Shown in pieces: positions 24,686-33,910 of a stretch of DNA of 64,000 bases (positions are counted from its first letter, which is position 1; each line of letters begins with the position of its first letter). The DNA is from Oscillospiraceae bacterium. Its GTDB lineage: Bacteria > Bacillota > Clostridia > Oscillospirales > Oscillospiraceae. The stretch covers positions 146,123 through 210,122 of the forward strand of contig CAKASQ030000028.1 in NCBI GenBank assembly GCA_916988195.3. The letters run 5' to 3'. The position numbers and the translations under genes are program-made. The notes below the pieces were generated by a model. It was not told where the DNA came from. It made no database searches and saw only the letters and a program-made list of their open reading frames with translations.

Positions 24686-25729
24686 TCAGGCAAGCGTACC
24701 CGTAGGGGCAATGCCAAGCATGTACTCGACCCCGATGGCAACAAGAACGACAAGCAGTGAGATGATAAACCCGTGGAGCATCGGCTTCGCGCCGGACTTG
24801 CAGAGGGCTTTCAAATCGGTATTGAGGCCGATGGCGGCCAGCGCCGCGACCATGAGGAACTTGCTGACGGACTTGAGCGCTGCGGCGAGAGCTGCCGGAA
24901 TGAGGCCGAGGCTCGTAAGGCCGGACATGGCCAAGAAGCCCAGAATGAACCACGGGAAGACCGACTTCATGTTGACCTTCACGCTCGCGCCCTCGCTTTG
25001 CGCCTCTTTGCGTTTAAGCCGCAGGCTGATGGCGGCAAAGACGAGGACGGTCGGGATGATAGCAAGGGTTCTTGTGAGCTTGACCATGGTCGCAAAATCG
25101 CCCGCAGCCTCGCTGAAAGCGTAGCCGGTAGCCACAACGCTTGATGTGTCGTTGACCGCCGTGCCCGCCCAGAGGCCGAAGGCCGCGTCGGAAAGCCCGA
25201 GCTTCCGGCCGAGAATCGGGAAGACGACGACCATTACCATATCAAAGAGGAACGTGGCGGATAATCCGTAGGCAACATCCATATCGGTCGCATCGATGAC
25301 GGGCGCAATGGCCGCGATGGCAGAGCCGCCGCAGATGCCCGTCCCTGCGTTAATGAGGCTGCTGGTCTTCCAGTTGAGGCCCAGCGCTTTTCCGATGAAG
25401 TAGCCGAGGCCGAAGCAGGTCGCGAGCGTAAAGAGCATGACCGTGAGCGAGAATTTTCCGACAGTCAGCACGGTCGTAATATTAAGGCTCGCGCCGAGCA
25501 GGATGATGGCAAACTTCAGAATTTTTTTGGATGTAAAGCGGATACCTGGCTTTGTCGTGTCGTTCGGCTTATAAAAGCGGTTGACAATCATGCCGAGAAA
25601 CAGCGCGATGACGGACGCGCCGATGAGGTGCAGCCCGGCGGAAGCCTCCCAGCTTTCAAGCCCCTTTGCAATCGCGGCCAGCACCAGTGCGATCGCGCAG
25701 CCGGGCAGCAGCTTTGTAACGGTTTTCAT
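24686..25729 (-). CDS. YeiH/UPF0324-family putative anion (sulfate/sulfonate) exporter
   Basis: The ATG at 25729 behind GGAGGAGATTTTG gives 347 residues; a longer in-frame start at 25774 lacks a ribosome-binding site. About ten membrane helices are visible. Family hallmarks are GASVIALFLGMIVNRFYKP, AIILLGASLNITTVL, NAGTGICGGSAIAAIAPVI and GLWAGTAVNDTSSVVATGYA. YeiH proteins are linked to sulfite/sulfonate handling, but the substrate is not proven. The gene is divergent from a LysR regulator, the usual yeiE-yeiH arrangement. Confidence 0.88.
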   Translation of the reverse strand: MKTVTKLLPGCAIALVLAAIAKGLESWEASAGLHLIGASVIALFLGMIVNRFYKPNDTTKPGIRFTSKKILKFAIILLGASLNITTVLTVGKFSLTVMLFTLATCFGLGYFIGKALGLNWKTSSLINAGTGICGGSAIAAIAPVIDATDMDVAYGLSATFLFDMVMVVVFPILGRKLGLSDAAFGLWAGTAVNDTSSVVATGYAFSEAAGDFATMVKLTRTLAIIPTVLVFAAISLRLKRKEAQSEGASVKVNMKSVFPWFILGFLAMSGLTSLGLIPAALAAALKSVSKFLMVAALAAIGLNTDLKALCKSGAKPMLHGFIISLLVVLVAIGVEYMLGIAPTGTLA

Positions 25730-25850
25730 CAAAATCTCCTCCAATGTATCGTTTTTTCTCTTTTGCGGCTTCATTATAGCGCGGATTTATGATAAAATAA
25801 AATCATAAAACGGAATCTTGCCATTCCGGTAAGTTATCGCGAGGTGCACC

Positions 25851-26738
25851 ATGGACCAGAAGCTCTTGACCTTTCTGACGCTTTGCCGGACAATGAATTA
25901 CCGCCGCGCGGCAGATGCGCTCCATCTGACGCAGCCCGCCGTCACAAAACAGATTCAGTCTTTAGAATCGCAATACGGCGTGAAGCTCTTTTCCTACGAC
26001 GAGCGAAAGCTCCGCAAAACCGTGCAGGGCGAGATTTTAGAGCGCTACGCGATCGAGCTTCAGTATAACGACGCAGAGCTCACGAGACTTCTTTCTGAGA
26101 AGCCCAAGACGCTTCTTCGCATCGGAGCGACAAAGTCGATTGGAGACTATATTTTAATTCCCGAAATCCGGCGGTTTCTCGCGTGCCCGGAAAACGAGCT
26201 GTTTTTCACGGTCGACAACACCGCGCACCTTCTTTCTCAGCTGGAGGCCGGAGAGCTGGACTTTGTCGTGCTCGAGGGCCTTTTCGACAAGCGGCGGTAC
26301 AACCACTTTCTGCTGCGCGAAGAGCCCTATATCGGCATCTGCGCGGCGGATCACCCGTGGAGCGGACGGAGCATCAACCTTGAAACGCTTTTCTCCGAGC
26401 GCCTCATTCTGCGAGAGCCCGGCTCGGGCACGCGAAATATTTTGGAGCGCGAGCTTACCCAGCAGGGCTATACCGTCGAGGCGTTCGAGCGCCGCGTGTG
26501 CATCAGCAGCTTCAAAATTATCCGCGAGCTTGTTGCATCAGGCTGCGGCGTGAGCTTTTTATATGAGGCGGTCGTGAAGGACGCGCCGCAGTTCGGGCAC
26601 TTTTTCTGCCCACCGCTCACAGGGGTACATGAGCTGAACGTCGTGTTCCTCAAAAACACGGGCGCGGGCGCGTATGCCCGGCGGTTTTTGCATCTGGATG
26701 CACTCGAAGACTCGCACGGGACTTGTTTCCCGGACTAG
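25851..26738 (+). CDS. LysR-family transcriptional regulator, probable regulator of the adjacent YeiH
   Basis: The protein has 295 residues. The N-terminal winged HTH (residues 1-60) shows FLTLCRTMNYRRAADALHLT and QPAVTKQIQSLESQYGVKLF; the effector domain has LLRIGATKSIGDYILIP, LREEPYIGICAADHP and SGCGVSFLYEAVVK. It lies divergent from yeiH across 121 bp that contain an A/T-rich stretch and GGAATCTTGCCATTCC, a partial dyad that may be its operator. The effector is unknown. Confidence 0.92.
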   Translation: MDQKLLTFLTLCRTMNYRRAADALHLTQPAVTKQIQSLESQYGVKLFSYDERKLRKTVQGEILERYAIELQYNDAELTRLLSEKPKTLLRIGATKSIGDYILIPEIRRFLACPENELFFTVDNTAHLLSQLEAGELDFVVLEGLFDKRRYNHFLLREEPYIGICAADHPWSGRSINLETLFSERLILREPGSGTRNILERELTQQGYTVEAFERRVCISSFKIIRELVASGCGVSFLYEAVVKDAPQFGHFFCPPLTGVHELNVVFLKNTGAGAYARRFLHLDALEDSHGTCFPD

Positions 26739-26790
26739 AATCCTGTAAAATAGGAAGAAACAAGCGAACAAACACGAAAGGATGACGATC

Positions 26791-27534
26791 ATGAAACAGG
26801 CGCACATTTGTCTTGATGAAACGCTCGGCATTCGCTATGCGATCCTCCCGGGCGACCCGGCCAGACTCGACCGCATCGCAAAAGAGCTGGAGGACGTGCA
26901 GGAGCTGGCGTATAACCGCGAGTTCCGCAGCCTGCGCGGGCGGTACAAAGGCGTGGACGTGCTCGCGCTTTCAACCGGCATCGGCGGCAGCTCCGCCGGG
27001 ATCGCGGTGGAAGAGCTCCACAACATCGGCGTGCAGGCGGCAATTCGCATCGGCTCGTGCGGCGCGCTGCAAAAGGGCATCGGACTCGGAGAGCTCGTTC
27101 TCGTCTCCGGCGCGGTGCGGGACGACGGCGCGTCGAAGGCCTATGTGCCCGCAATTTACCCGGCAGTCGCAGATTTTACGCTGTATGGCTGCTGCGTAGA
27201 GGCGGCCAAGACGCTTGGCGCAGTGACGCACGAGGGCATCTGCCACAGCCACGAGAGCTTTTATCATGAGGAAAACGAAGCCGAGAGCGCCTATTGGTCC
27301 AAAAAGGGCGTTCTGGGCGCGGACATGGAGACGGCGGCGCTGTTTACGATCGGCCGACTGCGCGGAATGAAGACAGCTTCGATTCTCAACAACGTCGTTC
27401 TCTACGGCGAGGATACGGCGGACGCCATCGGAGACTATGTCGGCGGCGAGAGCGCCACGGCGAAGGGCGAGCGGCTTGAAATTCTCACGGCGCTGGAGGC
27501 CTTTTATCTTCTGGAAACGAGGGGCGGCAAATGA
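26791..27534 (+). CDS. Uridine phosphorylase-like nucleoside phosphorylase (PNP/UDP family 1)
   Basis: I use the ATG at 26791, which follows GAAAGGATGACGATC; another ATG at 26782 sits on the ribosome-binding site. The protein has 247 residues. Motifs are YAILPGDPARLDRIA (phosphate loop), VLALSTGIGGSSAGIAVEEL, IRIGSCGALQKGI, and LGADMETAALFTIGRLRGMK, matching uridine phosphorylases (purine family members have E-M-E there). It splits nucleosides with phosphate to ribose-1-phosphate and base. It overlaps the next gene by ATGA and belongs functionally with the hydrolases and transporter downstream. Confidence 0.88.
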   Translation: MKQAHICLDETLGIRYAILPGDPARLDRIAKELEDVQELAYNREFRSLRGRYKGVDVLALSTGIGGSSAGIAVEELHNIGVQAAIRIGSCGALQKGIGLGELVLVSGAVRDDGASKAYVPAIYPAVADFTLYGCCVEAAKTLGAVTHEGICHSHESFYHEENEAESAYWSKKGVLGADMETAALFTIGRLRGMKTASILNNVVLYGEDTADAIGDYVGGESATAKGERLEILTALEAFYLLETRGGK

Positions 27535-28115
27535 GAAAATTACTGGTCGTTGACTGCTGCATCCGAAAAGAGGAATCGCGCACAAAAAAGATACTGGAGC
27601 GGTTTTTAAGCGCTGCACCGTCCGACTGCGAGGTCGAGCGCCTCGTTCTGACGGAGGAAAATTTGGCCCCGCTCGTAGGCGACTTTTTTGAGCAGCGGCA
27701 GCGTCTTCTGGAAACAGGCGATTTCTCGCACCCGCGCTTTCGGTACGCAAAGCAGTTTGCAAATGCCGACCTTGTCGTCATCGCCGCCCCCTTCTGGGAC
27801 TTGGCTTTCCCCGCGCTTCTGAAGCTCTACATTGAGCAAGTCAGCCTCGACGGCATTACCTTCGGCGCAAATGAAACAGGCCTTGTTGGCCTTTGCCGCG
27901 GCACGGACCTCGTGTTCCTGACGGCGCGCGGCGGATTTTACACGGACGACCCTATGGAGATGGGAAGCCGGTATTTAGACGCGCTGCATACATTCTTTGG
28001 CTTTGACCGGTACCACTGCGTCGCGGCCGACGGGATGGATGTAGCGGGCTTTGACGGAAAAGCATCGTTGGAAGAAGCCTGCAAAAAGGCCGAAGCGCTC
28101 GCGGCCTCGCTTTGA
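27531..28115 (+). CDS. FMN-dependent NADH:quinone/azo oxidoreductase (flavodoxin_2 fold)
   Basis: The protein has 194 residues, overlapping the phosphorylase stop by ATGA. It has the flavodoxin-like start LLVVDCCIRKEESRTKKI, the conserved ADLVVIAAPFWDLAFPALLK, and LVFLTARGGFYTDDP. These match NAD(P)H dehydrogenase/azoreductase (AzoR) proteins, which use FMN to reduce quinones or azo compounds in the cytoplasm. The C-x-R in the N-terminus replaces the usual S-x-R phosphate-binding Ser. Why it is coupled to a nucleoside phosphorylase is unclear. Confidence 0.82.
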   Translation: MRKLLVVDCCIRKEESRTKKILERFLSAAPSDCEVERLVLTEENLAPLVGDFFEQRQRLLETGDFSHPRFRYAKQFANADLVVIAAPFWDLAFPALLKLYIEQVSLDGITFGANETGLVGLCRGTDLVFLTARGGFYTDDPMEMGSRYLDALHTFFGFDRYHCVAADGMDVAGFDGKASLEEACKKAEALAASL

Positions 28116-28127
28116 TTTTCAAAAAAG

Positions 28128-28165
28128 AAACCTGCCTGTTGAGAACTTCAGCAGGCAGGTTTTTG
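28128..28165. terminator. Bidirectional terminator
   Basis: Stem AAACCTGCCTG / CAGGCAGGTTT with A6 on the left and TTTTTGTC on the right, between convergent genes. Confidence 0.88.
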
Positions 28166-28172
28166 TCGCTCT

Positions 28173-29105
28173 TCAGATTTTTCGGATGCAGTCCTTTAAA
28201 ACCCCGATGAATTTGTCCCGGTCGACGCCGAGGACGACCATGGCATTTTTCGTCTCAAACTGCTTGTCGCTGTAGAGATCGGTCACGGTCTTGCCGCGCG
28301 TGATGGAGCCTCTCGTCTCGACATACACGCCCGCCTCCTCCGCGCGGAAGAGCTCGGGATGCGCGAGGTACATCACAGGGCACGCGTCGTGCATCGCAAC
28401 GCCGGGAAGGCCGATCGATTTGCAGAACGCCCACGCCTTCTGCACGCAGGCCTTGGTGAATTTTCCGGCCTCGGTGCCGGTCTGCGCCAGCTCGTCCCAG
28501 TCCTCCGGGCGGAACATTGCCTGCATCGTCACGTCCAGACCGCACATTACGATCGGAACACCGGACTTGAAGACGATCTGCGCCGCGTCGGGGTCCGCGT
28601 AGATGTTGAACTCCGCCGCCGGGGTCACGTTGCCGCCGACTGCCGCGCCGCCCATGATAAGAATGGTGTGAAGCAGCGTCTTGAGCTCTGGGTATTTCGT
28701 GAGCGCAATGGCGACGTTTGTAAGAGGCCCGATGGCAATGAGCCGGAGCTCGCCCGGGTGCTGCTTCGCGCAGTCATACAGCGCGTCCCATGCGGGCGTA
28801 TCCAGCATTTTGGCATCTTCCGGCAGCGGAAGCTCCACGTCTCCGAGGCCGTTTTTCCCGTGGAACGTGTAGGCATACTGCGGCTGGACGATCAAAGGCC
28901 GGTCCGCGCCCTTGTAAACCGGGTAGTTCGTCTTCATAAGGCCGTTCATCCGGTGCGCATTGGAAAACGTCGACGAAAGCGGCACATTGCCGCTCACGGT
29001 GGAGATGGCGAGAAGGTCCGTTTCTTCCAGCGCGTGCAGCGCCATAATGGCGATCGCGTCATCTACGCCCACGTCGCAGTCCAGCCAGACAGGGTATTTG
29101 TTCAT
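28173..29105 (-). CDS. Ribonucleoside hydrolase (IU-nucleoside hydrolase family), copy 1
   Basis: The protein has 310 residues. The Ca-binding, catalytic N-terminal motif is WLDCDVGVDDAIAIMAL (canonical DxDPGxDDA, with Val for Pro), then HRMNGLMKTNYPVYKGADRP, TNVAIALTKYP, ILIMGGAAVGGNVTPAAEFN and, at the end, HDACPVMYLAHPELF with the catalytic His-Asp. These enzymes hydrolyse the N-glycosidic bond of ribonucleosides to base plus ribose. The start overlaps the stop of a second paralogue (ATGA), so the two hydrolases form an operon, suggesting different base preferences. Confidence 0.92.
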   Translation of the reverse strand: MNKYPVWLDCDVGVDDAIAIMALHALEETDLLAISTVSGNVPLSSTFSNAHRMNGLMKTNYPVYKGADRPLIVQPQYAYTFHGKNGLGDVELPLPEDAKMLDTPAWDALYDCAKQHPGELRLIAIGPLTNVAIALTKYPELKTLLHTILIMGGAAVGGNVTPAAEFNIYADPDAAQIVFKSGVPIVMCGLDVTMQAMFRPEDWDELAQTGTEAGKFTKACVQKAWAFCKSIGLPGVAMHDACPVMYLAHPELFRAEEAGVYVETRGSITRGKTVTDLYSDKQFETKNAMVVLGVDRDKFIGVLKDCIRKI

Positions 29106-30052
29106 TTCGCGCCCTCCCCATAAAATTTCATCGATTCGACCAGCCGGTCGGCAAAGGCCTTGCGGTCAACGTCCAGAATGACCTGCGCGTTCGGCGCTTT
29201 GCCCGAGAGGCCGAGCTGGTCTCCCACGGTGCAGCCGCGGCAGTATTCGCCCTGCGTCTCAATTTCGACGTGCATGGGCTTCATCGTAAAGACCTCCGGA
29301 TGAATGAGCGCCATTACCGCGCACGGGTCGTGCATGGGCGCGCCTTCGTAGCCGATGGACTTGTGGAAAATATAGAAAAATTCCAGCCACTTTGCGACAA
29401 TGTCGCTCACGGGGTTTCCAAGCGCCCGAATGCGCTCGAAGTCCTCGGGCATGATGAGCGCTTTTTCCGTCACGTCAAGCCCCGCCATGATGATGGGAAT
29501 GCCGGACTCGAAAACGATCTTCGCCGCCTCCGGGTCAACGAGAATGTTGAACTCCGCCGCGGGCGTCCAGTTGCCGTAGGCGATACCGCCGCCCATGAGA
29601 GAGATTTGCTTGATCTTGGGTTTCAGCTCCGGGTGCGCCAGCAAGAGCGCGGCCACATTTGTCTCCGGACCTGTGGGGATGATCGTGACCGGCTCGGGCG
29701 ACTCACGCAGCACCTTCGCCATGAGCTCGACCGCCGTGAGGCCGCAGACCTCCATCGCAGGTTCGGGAAGTGCCGGACCGTCCAAGCCCGATTCTCCATG
29801 CACCGACGGGGCGTTCATCACGTCGGCTGTCAGCGGGTGCGGGCAGCCTTCGGCGATGGGTGCGTCGATGCCCAGCAGCGTGCAGACGCGAAGCGTGTTG
29901 TAGGTTGTTTTTTCAATGCCGACGTTGCCGCTGCAGGACGTGACGGCCAGAATGTCGAACCGGCCGCTCCCCTGCGCCAGCGTCCAGCCAATCGCGTCGT
30001 CATGGCCCGGGTCGCCGTCTAAAATAACGGGAATTTTTTTGAATTCAGACAT
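29102..30052 (-). CDS. Ribonucleoside hydrolase, copy 2
   Basis: The ATG at 30052 behind GGAGGAGTT gives 316 residues; the longer open frame upstream has no ribosome-binding site. The motif PVILDGDPGHDDAIGWTLA is canonical, followed by VTSCSGNVGIEKTTYNTLRV, ISLMGGGIAYGNWTPAAEFN, the loop GAPMHDPCAVMALIHPEVF and the C-terminal VILDVDRKAFADRLVES. It is close to RihA/RihB-type enzymes acting on pyrimidine and some purine ribonucleosides. It is first in the two-gene hydrolase operon, directly downstream of the nucleoside ABC transporter genes on the same strand. Confidence 0.94.
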   Translation of the reverse strand: MSEFKKIPVILDGDPGHDDAIGWTLAQGSGRFDILAVTSCSGNVGIEKTTYNTLRVCTLLGIDAPIAEGCPHPLTADVMNAPSVHGESGLDGPALPEPAMEVCGLTAVELMAKVLRESPEPVTIIPTGPETNVAALLLAHPELKPKIKQISLMGGGIAYGNWTPAAEFNILVDPEAAKIVFESGIPIIMAGLDVTEKALIMPEDFERIRALGNPVSDIVAKWLEFFYIFHKSIGYEGAPMHDPCAVMALIHPEVFTMKPMHVEIETQGEYCRGCTVGDQLGLSGKAPNAQVILDVDRKAFADRLVESMKFYGEGAK

Positions 30053-30103
30053 AACTCCTCCAAACGTAAAACCGGAAAATTTCAAGGTTCTATCAATACA
30101 TGC

Positions 30104-30187
30104 CGTAGGGGACGATGCCCACATCGTCCCGCGCAGGAAAATCCAAGATATGAGGAAGCCTGCCGGCGAAATCATTTACTCCTACAA
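30104..30187. repeat. Palindromic 'CGTAGGGG' repeat, partial copy
   Basis: One hairpin arm, CGTAGGGGACGATGCCCAC + ATCGTCCC, is intact. The core (GCAGGAAAATCCAAG...GCCGGCGAAATCATTTAC) is recognisable on the opposite orientation to copy A, and the other end is reduced to CTCCTACAAAG. Confidence 0.55.
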
Positions 30188-30196
30188 AGCAGAACG

Positions 30197-30227
30197 CGCC
30201 CGCCCGAACGGGCGGGCGCTGTTTTTA
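30197..30227. terminator. GC-rich hairpin after the nucleoside permease genes
   Basis: Stem GCGCCCGCCC / GGGCGGGCGC with loop GAAC, then TGTTTTTATAA on the plus strand. The T-run is on the plus strand; on the minus strand (permease genes) it would need to act without a good U-tract. Confidence 0.6.
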
Positions 30228-31181
30228 TAATTGAGATGCCGCGTGCTGCTTTTTAATGCGGCTGCGGCGCACAAGTGCAAAGACCACAAGGCCGATGATC
30301 GTGACCGCGTAGGGAATCGGCGAGGCGAGGTTCGAATCGAGTCCTCTTGCCGAGAACTTGATGCCGAGCGCCTGCGCAAAGCCGAAGACCAGACTCGAGA
30401 GCATACCGCCGAGGCATTCGCCGGAGCCCATAGCCTGCGCCGCGAGCGCGATGAAGCCGCGTCCTGCGACCATGTCGAGGCTCCAGCCCTGTGCGTAGGA
30501 CATCGACATGAACGCGCCGCCGAAGCCCGCCATGAGACCCGAGTAGGCAATCGCGGTATACTTGATTTTCAGCACCGACACGCCGACAGACGCCGCTGCG
30601 TTCGGGTTTTCGCCCACGGCGCGGATGTTCATGCCGAGGCTCGTCTTATAGAGCATGACGGACGTTAAGCCGCAGATGATGAAGGCGAGGTAGGTCAGCA
30701 GGCTGTGCCCCGAAAGAACGCCGCCCAGAAACGGAATTTTGTTCAGCAGGGGAATCGTGATGTTCGGGACGCAGAGCGCCGAGGTGATCAGACCCGTCGA
30801 AGACGCCATTGCCTTGCCCTCGGTGAGGTTCGTGATGACCTTACACAAAAACAGCGTGCCGCCCGAGCCCATCATGTTGACGGCAATGCCGACGAGGGTG
30901 ATATCCGTCTTCAGCTGGAAGGCGAAAAAGCCCATCATAAGGCCCATGAGCGTCCCCATTGCGATCGCGGCGAGTAAGCCCCAGAACCAGCTGCCTGCGT
31001 AGTAGCTGACGAGAGAACCGGTCAGCGCGGCAAACATCATGATGCCCTCTAAGCCGATGTTGCAGAAGCCTGCCTTTTCTACCACGATTGCGCCGAGCGT
31101 TGCGAACAGAATCGGCGCGGAGATACGCAGAATCGAGAAGAAGAACTCCGGCGTCAGCATCATTTTGAGAAAATTAAGCAT
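30225..31181 (-). CDS. Nucleoside-type ABC transporter permease 2 (NupQ/BmpA-system)
   Basis: The protein has 318 residues and about nine membrane helices. Landmarks are ILRISAPILFATLGAIVVEK (sugar/nucleoside permease N-terminus), AGFCNIGLEGIMMFAALTG, GMNIRAVGENPNAAASVGVS (coupling loop) and GAFMSMSYAQGWSLDMVAGR. These are characteristic of the second permease of BmpA-linked nucleoside importers such as NupNOPQ. Its start overlaps the stop of permease 1 by 8 nt, and it is last in a four-gene system with the ATPase and lipoprotein upstream. Confidence 0.92.
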   Translation of the reverse strand: MLNFLKMMLTPEFFFSILRISAPILFATLGAIVVEKAGFCNIGLEGIMMFAALTGSLVSYYAGSWFWGLLAAIAMGTLMGLMMGFFAFQLKTDITLVGIAVNMMGSGGTLFLCKVITNLTEGKAMASSTGLITSALCVPNITIPLLNKIPFLGGVLSGHSLLTYLAFIICGLTSVMLYKTSLGMNIRAVGENPNAAASVGVSVLKIKYTAIAYSGLMAGFGGAFMSMSYAQGWSLDMVAGRGFIALAAQAMGSGECLGGMLSSLVFGFAQALGIKFSARGLDSNLASPIPYAVTIIGLVVFALVRRSRIKKQHAASQL

Positions 31182-32337
31182 TTGCGTGGCCTCCTTCCTT
31201 CGCTTCGTCCATGGCCTTCTTGCGTGCGATCTCTTCCTCCGCGGACTTGACGACGAGCTTCTGTCGGTACTTGGACAGGAACTGCTCGGCCGCGAAGAAC
31301 AGGAAGATCACGCCCTGGATGATATCGATCAGCTGCGCGGGGACTTTTGCATACGTTGCCATCAGGTTGCAGCCCTTGGAAAGATACGCCATAAAGAACG
31401 CCGCCGGTGGCACGAACCACGGGTTGTTGCCGGCAAGGATGGCAATGGTAATGCCCGTCCAGCCGTAGCCGGGAAGAGAGCTCCAGGAGAAGGTCTTGTA
31501 CCGGCCCAGCATCTCGATGCCGCCGCCGACACCGGCAAGGAAGCCGCCGAGCAGCTGCGAGACGACAATGATGGTGCCGACCTTCATGCCGGAATATTTC
31601 GAGAATGCCTGGTTGATGCCGATCATGCGGATGGCGTAGCCCCAGCGGGTGCGGTACATGAAAAGACCGCAGAGAATCACCGCCGCAATGGCAATGAGGA
31701 AGCCGACCGAGAGCTTCGAGCCGTCGTCGACCAGCTGCGCGATCCTGGACGTTTCCAAAAATTCGTACGACTGGATCTGTCCCTTCGACTTATCGGCAAG
31801 ATAGGTGTTGAGAACAAACTTAATGAGGTACATGACGATGTAGTTGAGCATCAGCGAGCACACCATCTCGCTCACGTCGAGCTTGCTTTTCAGTAAAGCC
31901 GGCAGGAGCATCATCACGCCGACGGCAAAGCCGCCGAGCAGGATTGCGACGATCGGGTGCAGCCCCGCTGCCATCGGCAGATAGATTGCCGCCATGCCGG
32001 TGACGAATGCGCCGAGCATGATGCCGCCCTCCGCGCCGAGGTTGAACTGGTTGGCGGAGAACATGATGCAGACCGAAAGACCGGTAAAGATGATCGGAAT
32101 CATGGAGGCAAGAATGTCGGTCAGACGCTTGGTTTCAAAGCGCGTTCCGTTTTTGCCCATACGGAAGAGCGGTCCGACCAGCATCTGCTTGAGTGCGTCG
32201 CCGGTCGAAGCGAGCTTTTCGGAGAAATTATCGCCGTTTGCGCTGATAAAGATGAGCAGCGTCGCGACGAGCAGCGCGATGAGGATCGCAAGAAGCCCGC
32301 GCACGATAGAGAACATGAGTTCGCGTTTTTTAGTCAT
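31174..32337 (-). CDS. Nucleoside-type ABC transporter permease 1 (NupP-like)
   Basis: The start at ATG 32337 overlaps the ATPase stop (TCATGACTAA) and gives 387 residues. There is a short cytoplasmic N-terminus (MTKKRELMFSIV), then a hydrophobic helix and a periplasmic loop, and about nine helices in all. IFTGLSVCIMFSANQFNLGA plus EGGIMLGAFVTGM, YAIRMIGINQAFSKYSGMKV and GIEMLGRYKTFSWSSLPGYG match the BmpA-system permease 1. The charged C-terminus (SAEEEIARKKAMDEAKEG) is cytoplasmic. With permease 2 it forms the nucleoside channel. Confidence 0.92.
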   Translation of the reverse strand: MTKKRELMFSIVRGLLAILIALLVATLLIFISANGDNFSEKLASTGDALKQMLVGPLFRMGKNGTRFETKRLTDILASMIPIIFTGLSVCIMFSANQFNLGAEGGIMLGAFVTGMAAIYLPMAAGLHPIVAILLGGFAVGVMMLLPALLKSKLDVSEMVCSLMLNYIVMYLIKFVLNTYLADKSKGQIQSYEFLETSRIAQLVDDGSKLSVGFLIAIAAVILCGLFMYRTRWGYAIRMIGINQAFSKYSGMKVGTIIVVSQLLGGFLAGVGGGIEMLGRYKTFSWSSLPGYGWTGITIAILAGNNPWFVPPAAFFMAYLSKGCNLMATYAKVPAQLIDIIQGVIFLFFAAEQFLSKYRQKLVVKSAEEEIARKKAMDEAKEGGHANA

Positions 32338-33910
32338 GACAAACCCTCCTGATCTGCTCCGCCGGCTGCTGCTTGAGGCCCAGCATATACTCGCCCATCT
32401 GATCGTCGGTGAGCTCCTTCGTGTCTTCAAAGTAAGCCGCAATGTGGCCTCCCTGCATGACGATCAGGCTGTCGGACAGCTCCATGACCTCGTTGAGGTC
32501 CGCCGAGACGAGCAGCACCGCAATACCCGAGCGCGAGAGCTCGACGAGCTTTTTGCGGATGAATTCCGTCGCACCAACGTCAATGCCACGCGTCGGCTGG
32601 TCGGCAAGAATCAGCACAGGGTCGTTCGAGAACTCGCGCGCAACGACGACCTTCTGGATATTGCCGCCGGAGAGCATGCCGACCTGCTGCTTTCTCGATT
32701 TGCACAGGACCGTGTATTCCTGAATGAGCCGGTCGGATTCTTCGTGGATGGCCTTCATGTTGAACAGCGGGCCCTTATTGAAGCGCTTGTCCGCGCAGCG
32801 GTCGGAGAGGATGTTTTCCTCGATGCTGGCCGTGCCCGCAATGCCAAAGAGCATGCGGTCCTCCGGAACGAGGGACACGCCGAGGCCGCGAATTTTGCTC
32901 TGCGTGAGGCCGAGGATATTCTCGCCCTCGACCGTGATCGTACCGGCGTTCGGGGTGTTGAAGCCGAAGAGCATGTCGACCAGCTCCTTCTGGCCGTTAC
33001 CCTCGACGCCCGCAATGCCGAGGATCTCGCCCTTGCGCACGTCAAACGACACCTTATCGAGCACCTTCTTGTGCCATTCGTTGACGTACTCCACATCGCG
33101 CACGCGAAGCACCGTATCGGTCGGCCGGGCTTCGTCCTTCTGGACGTTCAAAATGACATCGCGCCCGACCATCAGCCGGGAGATATCCTCCTTTGTGACA
33201 TCACACGTGTTGTAAACGCCCATGGAGCGGCCGTTTCGCATGATGGTCAGCCGATCGGTGATTTCCATGATCTCGTTCAGCTTGTGGGAAATGAAGACGA
33301 TGGTATAGCCCTGATTTTTCAGGTGAATGAGCTCCTTGAAAAGCTCGGTCGTCTCCTGCGTGGTCAGGACCGCCGTCGGCTCATCGAGGATCAAAATCTT
33401 CGCGCCGCGCACGAGGGCCTTGAGAATTTCGACCTTCTGCTTCATGCCGACCGGAATGTCGACGACCTTTGCCTCGGGCTCGACATGCAGGTTAAAGCGC
33501 TCGGCATATTCCTTCGTGATTTCCACGGCCTTCTGGTGGTCGAGGAAGAGGCCCTTTCTCGGTGCCATGCCGAGCACCATGTTTTCCGCGACCGTCAGGC
33601 TCGGAACGAGCATGAAGTGCTGGTGCACCATGCCGATCCCATGCGAGATGGCGACGGAGGGCGCAGTGAGGTTCAACTTCTCCCCATTCACCCAAATCTC
33701 GCCGCTCGTCGGCTGCTCGAGGCCGAAGAGCATTTTCATAAGCGTCGATTTACCTGCGCCGTTTTCGCCCATCAGCGCGTGAATTTCGCCCTTTCGCAGG
33801 GTAAAGTCCACGCCTTGGTTGGCGGCGACGCCGTTGGGATACACTTTTGTGATCCCTTTCATCTGGACGACCAGTTCCTCGTCCAAACGGCCGGTTTTCT
33901 CGTCTGGCAT
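32330..33910 (-). CDS. Nucleoside-type ABC transporter tandem ATPase (NupO-like)
   Basis: The ATG at 33910 follows AGGAGGAACGCATCGT and gives 526 residues. Two ABC domains are present: the first with Walker A MGENGAGKSTLMKML, signature VGMKQKVEILKAL and Walker B ILILDEPTAVLT; the second with VEGNGQKEL (a degenerate Walker A), signature LSGGNIQKVVVAREF and Walker B LILADQPTRGID. ADQPTRGIDVGA is typical of BmpA-linked ATPases and of sugar RbsA-type proteins. It energises purine/pyrimidine nucleoside import. A 256-bp gap with a hairpin terminator separates it from the lipoprotein gene upstream. Confidence 0.93.
   Translation of the reverse strand: MPDEKTGRLDEELVVQMKGITKVYPNGVAANQGVDFTLRKGEIHALMGENGAGKSTLMKMLFGLEQPTSGEIWVNGEKLNLTAPSVAISHGIGMVHQHFMLVPSLTVAENMVLGMAPRKGLFLDHQKAVEITKEYAERFNLHVEPEAKVVDIPVGMKQKVEILKALVRGAKILILDEPTAVLTTQETTELFKELIHLKNQGYTIVFISHKLNEIMEITDRLTIMRNGRSMGVYNTCDVTKEDISRLMVGRDVILNVQKDEARPTDTVLRVRDVEYVNEWHKKVLDKVSFDVRKGEILGIAGVEGNGQKELVDMLFGFNTPNAGTITVEGENILGLTQSKIRGLGVSLVPEDRMLFGIAGTASIEENILSDRCADKRFNKGPLFNMKAIHEESDRLIQEYTVLCKSRKQQVGMLSGGNIQKVVVAREFSNDPVLILADQPTRGIDVGATEFIRKKLVELSRSGIAVLLVSADLNEVMELSDSLIVMQGGHIAAYFEDTKELTDDQMGEYMLGLKQQPAEQIRRVCHD

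Noticed and set aside
30325..30345. A GGTTCGAATC word like a tRNA T-loop
   Set aside because: It lies inside the permease gene with no acceptor stem or anticodon arm around it. I see no tRNA or rRNA gene in the window.
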